Shown piece by piece: positions 57,864 to 64,000 of a stretch of DNA of 64,000 nucleotides. Numbering within the stretch: position 1 is the first letter of the stretch; every line of letters begins with the position of its first letter. The translations under genes and the position numbers were made by a program. The stretch spans positions 558,001 to 622,000 of the forward strand of contig NZ_SCWE01000001.1 of NCBI RefSeq assembly GCF_004359505.1. The letters run 5' to 3'. The notes under the pieces are model-generated. The model saw only the letters and a program-made list of their open reading frames with translations. It did not search any database and was not told where the DNA came from. This DNA comes from Macrococcus hajekii. Its GTDB lineage: Bacteria; Bacillota; Bacilli; Staphylococcales; Staphylococcaceae.

Positions 57864-58661
57864 CTAATGGCCGATAAAAGGATGATCACCATTGATCAGA
57901 ATGCGTTCAATTTTTTTAGTTTTACCTTCTTTAGTGAGTTCAATAAAGACACCTGATAAAGTACCGCGTCCTTGTTCATTGACGATGTGCTTTACAGGCA
58001 TAGAAGTCAGGAATCTATGAATGACCTCATCTTTGTTAATACCCAGAATCCCATCATAATAGCCTGTCATACCGACATCTGTAATAAAGCCTGTCCCTTG
58101 AGGAAGTACCCGTTCATCGGCAGTCTGAATATGGGTATGTGTCCCTACAACAGCGCTGACACGCCCATCCAGATAATAACCCATAGCTCCCTTTTCAGAA
58201 GTCGTCTCTGCATGAAAATCAACAAAAATATAAGGTGTTTCTTTACGTGCTTCGGCAATCAGTTCATCAGCTTTCTTAAAAGGACAATCGATCGTAGGCA
58301 TAAACGCACGACCTTGTAAGTTAATAACCGCCAGCTTATCCTGATTGAAACGCACAATCTTCATGCCAGCACCTGGTGCTTCCGCGGGATAATTCGCAGG
58401 ACGAATCATCTTAATATCTTCATCCAGAAAATCATAGACTTCCCGCTGACCATATGTGTGATTTCCCAGTGTCACGAAGTCAACACCTTGCGTCATAAAA
58501 GACTTATATATTTTTTCCGTAATTCCTCTGCCGTGAGCAGCATTTTCACCATTGACAATGGTAAAATTCGGATGATACTTTAACTTTAATTGCGGCAAAT
58601 ATTCTGCCAGCATATCACGACCGATAGAGCCGACGATATCGCCAATAAATAAAATTCTCAT
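57864..58661 (-). CDS. ymdB: YmdB-family metallophosphoesterase
   Basis: A 265-residue calcineurin-like phosphodiesterase: MRILFIGDIVGSIGRDMLAEYLP, GENAAHGRGITEKIYK, LGNHTYGQREVYDFL, and FVDFHAETTSEKGAM, with VGTHTHIQTADE near the end. Metal-ligand Asp, Asn, His and Glu residues are present. YmdB hydrolyses 2',3'-cyclic nucleotides in Bacillus and affects biofilm and RNA processing, and is usually adjacent to rny. The second of two ATGs after GGAG is chosen. Confidence 0.93.
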   Translation of the reverse strand: MRILFIGDIVGSIGRDMLAEYLPQLKLKYHPNFTIVNGENAAHGRGITEKIYKSFMTQGVDFVTLGNHTYGQREVYDFLDEDIKMIRPANYPAEAPGAGMKIVRFNQDKLAVINLQGRAFMPTIDCPFKKADELIAEARKETPYIFVDFHAETTSEKGAMGYYLDGRVSAVVGTHTHIQTADERVLPQGTGFITDVGMTGYYDGILGINKDEVIHRFLTSMPVKHIVNEQGRGTLSGVFIELTKEGKTKKIERILINGDHPFIGH

Positions 58662-58793
58662 CATATTCTCCTTCAACTATTTTCTGTTTCATTATAGCAG
58701 AGAACGTATGCAATGAAAAAACAGTGCAGTTAATAAATCAGGCGGTGTATGTTAAACTAAGAAAAACTACATTATGAATTGAGGTTTATATTA

Positions 58794-59393
58794 ATGCATT
58801 TTAATAAAATAACTATTCTGTTGTGTGCTGCTTCTCTTACGCTCGCAGCATGTGGTTCAGCTGAACAAGAGAAGACGACAGCAAACTCTGATCTGACTGA
58901 AAAAGCTAAAAAAGCAATTGAAGAAAGTCAGCAACGTGGCGAGAAGAAAGCTCAAAAATCTGAAGAGACAGCGACAGAAGAAGTCGTAACTGATGAGGTA
59001 ATAACAGAAGTGCCTTATACCGAGGCACCTACTACAGAATTTCCACTTACTGAATCACCTTCGACAGAACAAGTTATGACTGAAGTACCTTCGACAGAAA
59101 TACCTATAACTGAACAATCTTTAACGGAACAACCTTTAACGGAAGCGCCGTTAACTCAGGAAACAACGACTGAACTGCCGTCTAGTGAAACGACAACAAA
59201 TGTCACTAATCAAGCACAGCTTGAACAAATTATTTATGGAAATTATACCGAGGCACAAAAATCTGAAGCGTTTCAATCAGCAGTCTCCCAAGGCATCATT
59301 CCGCCTATCCAGCAGAATAACGGATCAGCTGTATTAAACTACGAACAATCACGCAATATACAGAATGGACAAGCGCAACCGACCACTCCTTAG
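58794..59393 (+). CDS. Lipoprotein with E-x-P-x-T pentapeptide repeats
   Basis: A 199-residue lipoprotein with lipobox LAAC (Cys20). After a charged helical stretch (residues 35-65) there are about twelve tandem five-residue units of the form E-x-P-x-T (residues 72-131), for example EVPYT EAPTT EFPLT ESPST. A 60-residue Gln/Asn-rich C-terminal region follows. The repeats look like an extended cell-wall spacer. GAGG lies 9 nt before the ATG. It is transcribed alone between ymdB and a hypothetical gene. Confidence 0.88.
   Translation: MHFNKITILLCAASLTLAACGSAEQEKTTANSDLTEKAKKAIEESQQRGEKKAQKSEETATEEVVTDEVITEVPYTEAPTTEFPLTESPSTEQVMTEVPSTEIPITEQSLTEQPLTEAPLTQETTTELPSSETTTNVTNQAQLEQIIYGNYTEAQKSEAFQSAVSQGIIPPIQQNNGSAVLNYEQSRNIQNGQAQPTTP
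59007..59186 (+). repeat. 15-bp-period coding repeat
   Basis: About twelve degenerate 15-bp units encode E-x-P-x-T. Synonymous variation between units argues for an old array rather than recent slippage. Confidence 0.75.
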
Positions 59394-59399
59394 AGTGGT
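59382..59399 (+). terminator. Terminator of the pentapeptide-repeat lipoprotein
   Basis: ACCACTC / GAGTGGT stem with a 4-nt loop overlaps the stop and is followed by TTTATATTTTAA. Confidence 0.75.
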
Positions 59400-59460
59400 T
59401 TTATATTTTAATCTTTTCAAGTTTACATAATATAATTATATTAATAATATATTTTTAAAA

Positions 59461-59489
59461 AAATGAGCACTCATTTAAAGTGCTCATTT
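59461..59489 (-). terminator. Terminator of the 74-residue hypothetical gene
   Basis: AAATGAGCACT / AGTGCTCATTT perfect 11-bp stem with a 7-nt loop lies just after the stop, with A- and T-runs on both sides. Confidence 0.8.
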
Positions 59490-59491
59490 TT

Positions 59492-59716
59492 TTAGGCATA
59501 ATGTTTTTCAATAATATTTTTAGCAAACTTAAATTCATTGATTGGCTCATTGAATTCAAAAAAACGAGTCTGCTGATTTTCTGTCGTCACAGCAATATAT
59601 TTTACACTTGCTAACCCACCACGAATTTCATTTTTCAGAAATTCTACCCGGTACCACTTGTCCTTATGTGTAATATAAGTCGTCCCCATCACTGAATAGT
59701 TATTAAACATATCCAT
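59492..59716 (-). CDS. Small hypothetical protein
   Basis: A 74-residue protein with no membrane segment. It starts MDMFNNYSVMGTTYITHKDK and has a beta-rich middle (VKYIAVTTENQQTRFFEF) with a C-terminal helix. No family is recognised. GGGAGAGATGG lies before the ATG. It lies between the pentapeptide-repeat lipoprotein and rny with its own terminator, so it is likely a single gene. Confidence 0.6.
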   Translation of the reverse strand: MDMFNNYSVMGTTYITHKDKWYRVEFLKNEIRGGLASVKYIAVTTENQQTRFFEFNEPINEFKFAKNIIEKHYA

Positions 59717-59778
59717 CTCTCCCCTTTGTCTCTTTTCTCAATCATAGCATGATAGATGTACTTTAGAAACATAAAAAA

Positions 59779-59800
59779 CAACAGAGAGAATTCTCTGTTG
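59779..59800 (-). terminator. Terminator of rny
   Basis: A perfect 22-bp palindrome (CAACAGAGAGA / TCTCTCTGTTG-type arms meeting at GAATTC) precedes a run of A on the left, giving the U-tract after rny. Confidence 0.8.
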
Positions 59801-59803
59801 CTG

Positions 59804-61357
59804 TTATTTCGCGTATTCGATTGCTCTCATCTCACGCACAACGGTTACTTTAATATGGCCTGGATATTGAAGCTCTTCTTCAATCTGCTTTTTAATATCT
59901 CGCGCCAGTCGATGTGCTTTAAGATCATCCACTTCTTCAGGAGAAACAATAATTCTAATTTCCCGTCCTGCCTGAATAGCGAATGATTTCTCAACGCCAT
60001 CATAGCTTTCTGAAATCTGTTCAAGTCGTTCAAGACGTCTGACATAATTCTCAAGTGTTTCCCGTCTTGCGCCCGGTCTTGCTGCGCTAAGTGCATCGGC
60101 TGCCGCCACTAATATTGAGATCACGGATGTCGGCTCAACATCACCATGATGTGAGTGTATAGCGTTGATAACGACCGGATGCTCCTTGTATTTCTTCGCA
60201 AGGTCTACGCCAATCTCAACGTGGCTTCCTTCAACCTCATGATCGATTGCCTTACCGATATCGTGAAGCAGTCCAGCTCGCTTAGCGAGTGTAACGTCTT
60301 CTCCTAGCTCAGCTGCCATCATACCAGCAAGATGTGCAACTTCTACAGAGTGCTTAAGCACATTCTGACCGTAACTTGTTCTGAACTTCATACGGCCTAG
60401 AATCTTAACTAAATCTGGATGCAAATTATGAATACCGAGTTCAAATGTTGCCGCTTCACCGGCTTCCCGTATACTTTCATCTACTGATTTTTTGGCTTTT
60501 TCAACCATTTCTTCAATACGTCCTGGATGAATACGTCCATCAGATACTAAATTCTGTAGTGCAATCTTTGCAACTTCTCGTCTGATTGGATCAAATCCAG
60601 AAAGAATCACTGCTTCAGGTGTATCATCAATAATCAAATCTATCCCTGTCAGTGTCTCAAGCGTACGAATATTTCGTCCTTCCCGACCAATGATACGACC
60701 CTTCATCTCATCATTCGGTAAGTTAATCACCGACACTGTTGATTCAGAAGTATGGTCAGCAGCTAAGCGCTGAACCGTAGTCGCAAGTAACATTTTGGCT
60801 TTTTTATCGACTGTATCTTTCATTTCCTGATCCTTCTCTTTAATCACAACTGCAATATCATGAGAAAGTTCATCTTCTACTTGATCGATAATTTCCTGTT
60901 TAGCTTCTTCTTGAGTCAGTCCGGAGATGCGAATCAATTCTTGTTCATGTTTGGCGATAATTTCTTGAACACTTTGCTCGAGCGCATCAACTTGTTGTTG
61001 TTTTGCTTCAATTTTAGATTCTTTTTGTTCTAAAAGCTCATCTTTTTTATCTAAAAGCTCACTTTTTCGATCTAAGTTTTCTTCTTTTTGAAGTAATCTT
61101 GCTTCCTGTCTTGAAAGATCTGATCGTCTATTACGATATTCGTCTTCCAGACGATCACTGCGCAGCTGATATTCTTCTTTAGCTTCCAGCAGTTTTTCTT
61201 TTTTAAGACTTTCGGCTTCTTTTCTAGCTTCTTTCACGATATGCTCACCAGTCTGCCTTGCCTGAATCTGCTGATTCGTCAAATTCGTTTTAGCTAGATA
61301 ATAACCTGCAGCAACACCTACAACGATGCCAAGCAAAATGAATAAGAGGATAACCAT
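59804..61357 (-). CDS. rny: Ribonuclease Y
   Basis: A 517-residue membrane-anchored endoribonuclease. N-terminal membrane helix ([21 protein letters not shown]), a long coiled coil of Glu/Lys-rich heptads (residues about 30-200), the KH domain ([21 protein letters not shown]) and the HD domain ([18 protein letters not shown]). The ATG after AAGGAGGTGTTTATGT is used. It lies next to ymdB as in other Firmicutes; RicA in this window is a known modulator of RNase Y function in Bacillus. Confidence 0.97.
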   Translation of the reverse strand: MVILLFILLGIVVGVAAGYYLAKTNLTNQQIQARQTGEHIVKEARKEAESLKKEKLLEAKEEYQLRSDRLEDEYRNRRSDLSRQEARLLQKEENLDRKSELLDKKDELLEQKESKIEAKQQQVDALEQSVQEIIAKHEQELIRISGLTQEEAKQEIIDQVEDELSHDIAVVIKEKDQEMKDTVDKKAKMLLATTVQRLAADHTSESTVSVINLPNDEMKGRIIGREGRNIRTLETLTGIDLIIDDTPEAVILSGFDPIRREVAKIALQNLVSDGRIHPGRIEEMVEKAKKSVDESIREAGEAATFELGIHNLHPDLVKILGRMKFRTSYGQNVLKHSVEVAHLAGMMAAELGEDVTLAKRAGLLHDIGKAIDHEVEGSHVEIGVDLAKKYKEHPVVINAIHSHHGDVEPTSVISILVAAADALSAARPGARRETLENYVRRLERLEQISESYDGVEKSFAIQAGREIRIIVSPEEVDDLKAHRLARDIKKQIEEELQYPGHIKVTVVREMRAIEYAK

Positions 61358-61494
61358 ACATAAACACCTCCTTTTTGCTTTTTATCTAGTTAAATAGTTA
61401 ATGTAAAGAATATATAATATCAATCATATACACTTCAATTGTACGGTTTTAGTCCTAATAAAGTCAAGGTGTCGTCTTCATTAAGCTAAAGAAA

Positions 61495-61518
61495 AACTGA
61501 AGTCCGAAGACTCCAGTT
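61495..61518 (-). terminator. Terminator of recA
   Basis: AACTGAAGTC and GACTCCAGTT pair with one mismatch around a 4-nt loop, followed by A-rich sequence on the left (U-rich transcript). Confidence 0.7.
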
Positions 61519-61529
61519 CGAGGAATGTA

Positions 61530-62618
61530 TTAAACTAATTCGTCATCGAATAAATCATCGGCTGGCGTATCTAAAGCGGGCTCATTATCACTGCTCTTAT
61601 TCTGGTCGCTAGTATCAGCGATTTCGTCAGGCGCAATAATTCCCATCTCCTGACGGATTTTGCGATCAATCTCTGCCATTACATCAGGATTTTCTTTCAT
61701 ATAGTTCTTCACGTTCTCTTTACCTTGACCTAATCGTTCACCATTGTATGAATACCATGCACCTGATTTATCAATCACTTCATACTCAGCGCCTAAATCG
61801 ATAATTTCGCCTTCACGTGATATCCCTTTACCGTACATAATATCTACTTCTGCCACTTTAAATGGAGGTGCTACTTTATTCTTAACGACTTTAATCTTCG
61901 TACGGTTACCGACGACATCCATCCCCATTTTAAGCTGTTCTGCACGACGGACTTCAAGACGTACAGAGCTATAGAATTTAAGGGCACGACCCCCTGGAGT
62001 TGTTTCAGGGTTACCGAACATTACACCGATTTTCTCACGAACCTGATTGATGAAAATAGCAATTGTATTAGATTTAGCAATAGCTCCTGATAGCTTACGA
62101 AGCGCTTGAGACATCAGACGTGCCTGCAGACCCATATGTGAGTCACCCATCTCGCCTTCAATCTCAGCTTTAGGTGTCAGGGCTGCCACTGAGTCAATAA
62201 CGATGATATCAACTGCACCACTGCGGACAAATGCTTCTGCGATTTCAAGACCTTGTTCACCATGGTCCGGCTGTGATAAATAAAGATTTTCAGTATCTAC
62301 ACCTAGATTCTTAGCATAGACTGGATCAAGCGCATGCTCTGCATCGATGAATGCTGCTACGCCACCTTGCGCCTGTACTTCAGCGATTGCATGAAGCGCG
62401 ACAGTTGTTTTACCTGAACTTTCAGGACCGTAAATCTCGATGATACGACCTTTAGGATAACCGCCTACTCCAAGCGCATTATCAAGTGTGATTGAACCAC
62501 TTGAAATCGTTGAAACATTGCGTGATGTGCTTTCACCCAGTTTCATGACTGCACCTTTACCGAATGATTTTTCCATATTTTTAATGACAGTATCTAAAGC
62601 TTTTTGACGTTCACTCAA
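61530..62618 (-). CDS. recA: Recombinase RecA
   Basis: A 362-residue RecA. Walker [19 protein letters not shown]-type IDAEHALDP, Walker [16 protein letters not shown], the L1/L2 loop sequences ([22 protein letters not shown] and [12 protein letters not shown]), and the acidic C-terminal tail. The start codon is TTG at 62616-62618, with AAGGAGG 8 nt upstream. It is preceded by a LexA box. The cinA gene that usually lies between pgsA and recA is missing here. Length is normal. Confidence 0.98.
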   Translation of the reverse strand: MSERQKALDTVIKNMEKSFGKGAVMKLGESTSRNVSTISSGSITLDNALGVGGYPKGRIIEIYGPESSGKTTVALHAIAEVQAQGGVAAFIDAEHALDPVYAKNLGVDTENLYLSQPDHGEQGLEIAEAFVRSGAVDIIVIDSVAALTPKAEIEGEMGDSHMGLQARLMSQALRKLSGAIAKSNTIAIFINQVREKIGVMFGNPETTPGGRALKFYSSVRLEVRRAEQLKMGMDVVGNRTKIKVVKNKVAPPFKVAEVDIMYGKGISREGEIIDLGAEYEVIDKSGAWYSYNGERLGQGKENVKNYMKENPDVMAEIDRKIRQEMGIIAPDEIADTSDQNKSSDNEPALDTPADDLFDDELV

Positions 62619-62680
62619 ATATATATCCTCCTTAAACGTTGCCGTTTATTCGTTGTTTTATTGTTTACTTTACATCTCTT

Positions 62681-62709
62681 ACTATACTGACTTTTGAATT
62701 AAATAGCAA
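62681..62709 (-). promoter_or_regulatory. recA promoter (sigma-A)
   Basis: On the minus strand TTGCTA (62704-62709), a 17-bp spacer and TATAGT (62681-62686) form the likely promoter. The LexA box lies 8 bp upstream of the -35. Confidence 0.6.
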
Positions 62710-62717
62710 GCAAAAAG

Positions 62718-62731
62718 CAAACATCTGTTCG
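62718..62731. promoter_or_regulatory. LexA box upstream of recA
   Basis: Read on the minus strand CGAACAGATGTTTG, a full match to CGAAC-N4-GTTYG. It places recA in the SOS regulon with lexA and sosA. Confidence 0.88.
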
Positions 62732-62814
62732 TATTTTTTAAAACCTGTTTTTGATGAAAATAGCTCTAAAATTGATGAAATTATAATGATGAACCTGCTA
62801 TTCTTCATAAAAAA

Positions 62815-62841
62815 AATAATAGGAAAAATTCCTATTATTTT
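62815..62841 (-). terminator. Terminator of pgsA
   Basis: AATAATAGGAA / TTCCTATTATT stem overlaps the stop codon, with a run of A on the left. Confidence 0.75.
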
Positions 62842-63404
62842 GATCCACGGAAGACATCTCGTCCATGATAGAAGTATTCGATTCCAGATAAAATGGTAAA
62901 AAATACTGCTGCATACATCAGCCAGTAACCGAGATTCATACCGAATGGCTCAGCTAAAAGCAGCAAAATCATCGCTATCATAGTCACAGCTGTCTTAATC
63001 TTACCGAGTTGACCTGCAGCGGAAACAAATCCTTGTTCAATCTGAAGAAGTCTAAGCCCTGTTACCGCAAATTCACGCGCCACGATGATAATGGCCATCC
63101 ATGAAGGAATAACGTCTAATTCAACGAGTGCAATAAGACCTGAAGCTACAAGCAGTTTGTCTGCAAGGGGATCCAGAAACTTACCCATATTCGTGACCAG
63201 CTGCCATTTCCGTGCTAAATACCCATCTATCCAGTCGGTCAGTGAAGCAAATATGAAGATAAGTGCTGCAATAAACTGTTCCACTCGCATATCCATACTA
63301 TTTAGAAACTGCAGATGTCCCATATTAAAATCAGCAAGTAAAAAAACCAAAAATACAGGAATCAGCAGTACACGTGCTACTGTTATCTGATTAGGAATAT
63401 TCAA
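62835..63404 (-). CDS. pgsA: CDP-diacylglycerol-glycerol-3-phosphate 3-phosphatidyltransferase
   Basis: A 189-residue membrane enzyme of phosphatidylglycerol synthesis. The CDP-alcohol phosphotransferase motif [20 protein letters not shown], followed by LADK, matches the D-G-x2-A-R-x8-G-x3-D-x3-D signature; several membrane segments surround it. The start TTG (63402-63404) follows AAAGGAG, which overlaps the rodZ stop by the coupling distance of 2 bp. In Bacillus and staphylococci cinA would follow; it does not here. Confidence 0.96.
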   Translation of the reverse strand: MNIPNQITVARVLLIPVFLVFLLADFNMGHLQFLNSMDMRVEQFIAALIFIFASLTDWIDGYLARKWQLVTNMGKFLDPLADKLLVASGLIALVELDVIPSWMAIIIVAREFAVTGLRLLQIEQGFVSAAGQLGKIKTAVTMIAMILLLLAEPFGMNLGYWLMYAAVFFTILSGIEYFYHGRDVFRGSK

Positions 63405-63406
63405 AA

Positions 63407-64000
63407 TTATGCTCCTTTCTCTTTCATAATATTAAACTGATAAGTTCTTGTAATCAGTTGTTCTGCATCTTTCGGCACATCAACTTTTTGTCCATTTAAC
63501 GTTACAGTTAGTGACGGATCGTTGCCGGACATCAGTCTGAACGTCTTCACGTTCTTATTAATTTTCACTGTACGATCAGTGACGTTCTGAAATGTATAGC
63601 TTTTTTTCTGATCATCATCCAGCTGTATCCATGCAGGTACAGATGACTTAATTCTGATGCTGACCGGCTCATTAGTTTTGACGTCATAGTTGAGAACAGT
63701 ACCATCAAATGAGTGATAGTTCACTGTTGTAGCGGCAGGTTCTTTTGTTTGTTCCTTATTTTTCGCAACTGGTTTCGTTGTCGTCTCACTTTTAGATGCG
63801 ATATTGCGACTAGGATTGATAGATTCAGCTTCCCATTTCTCTTCAGCAGGAAATAGATAAACAGCAAAAAGCCACACTATTGTACAGAGCACTGTCACAA
63901 GGGCAATAAGCTTTATTAAGGGAAGTACGACTTCAGTATCCTGTGCAGTATGCGTCTTTAACGCTTTTTTTGCTTCTCTAGCCGATATTTTAGAGGTCGG
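63407..64000 (-). CDS. rodZ: RodZ-like protein, C-terminal part (cut by window edge)
   Basis: The last 197 codons of a gene that continues past the right edge. The part seen has a membrane helix ([25 protein letters not shown] region), a Lys/Thr-rich linker, and a beta-rich extracellular DUF4115-type domain ([20 protein letters not shown], then [17 protein letters not shown]). It matches YmfM/RodZ, whose N-terminal helix-turn-helix lies outside the window. RodZ helps cell-shape and division machinery. Two bp separate it from pgsA. Confidence 0.85.
   Translation of the reverse strand, partial: PTSKISAREAKKALKTHTAQDTEVVLPLIKLIALVTVLCTIVWLFAVYLFPAEEKWEAESINPSRNIASKSETTTKPVAKNKEQTKEPAATTVNYHSFDGTVLNYDVKTNEPVSIRIKSSVPAWIQLDDDQKKSYTFQNVTDRTVKINKNVKTFRLMSGNDPSLTVTLNGQKVDVPKDAEQLITRTYQFNIMKEKGA

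Overview
The window is low-GC Gram-positive core chromosome from a member of the Staphylococcaceae, most like Macrococcus or a close relative. The basis is gene order and protein resemblance recalled from Bacillus and Staphylococcus, not a database search. The order aconitase - yneK-like - ccdC - ccdA - yneF - tkt - DUF896 - sosA - lexA matches the citB-to-lexA region of Bacillus. sosA, glnRA-ynbB-hflX-miaA, glpFKD-glpP-mutLS-ricA-miaB and kor-ymdB-rny-recA-pgsA-rodZ follow the staphylococcal arrangement. Most genes lie on the minus strand. No rRNA, tRNA or CRISPR array was seen.

Layout. 1-9 kb: the 5' end of acnA, a Ktr/Trk potassium channel subunit that apparently starts at ATA, a BCCT osmolyte transporter, mscL, a Sco1-like lipoprotein, sbcDC and two tiny DUF genes. 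9-14.7 kb: ccdA-ccdC, yneF, tkt and the divergent sosA/lexA SOS pair with three LexA boxes. 14.7-20.5 kb: DinB-like, CAP-domain and GMP reductase genes, an orphan zinc-binding lipoprotein behind a Zur box, and a lysP-like permease. 20.55-22.06 kb: a complete 1506-bp IS150-group IS3 element that landed in the lysP terminator. 22-31 kb: a semi-accessory stretch with a hypothetical gene carrying a 17-bp inverted repeat, panBC without panD, panE, HAD phosphatase, DUF2332, MarR, GNAT and HIT genes, a repeat-rich lipoprotein and the 3' remnant of a tyrosine recombinase. 31-51 kb: glnRA, ynbB, hflX, miaA, the glycerol regulon (glpF, glpK, glpD, glpP) with two leader terminators and a cre site, mutSL, thiW, ricA, miaB and a heterodimeric ABC exporter. 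51-55 kb: DedA and a TPP-riboswitch-controlled thiamine-precursor ABC operon. 55-64 kb: korAB, ymdB, a pentapeptide-repeat lipoprotein, rny, recA with a LexA box, pgsA and the 3' part of rodZ.

Linked functions. recA, lexA and sosA form one SOS circuit with matching LexA operators. GlpP, encoded after mutL, should antiterminate the glpF and glpD leaders, and CcpA should act at the glpF promoter. The thi operon is controlled by TPP. KtrB, the BCCT carrier and MscL are all osmotic-adaptation genes lying next to each other.

No clearly new defence or biosynthetic system was found. The points most worth a second look are the ATA start, the terminator-interrupting IS, the absence of hfq, cinA and panD from their usual places, the intragenic inverted repeat, the integrase scar beside glnA and the two lineage-type lipoproteins that share a Thr-Glu-Ala-Pro tail.
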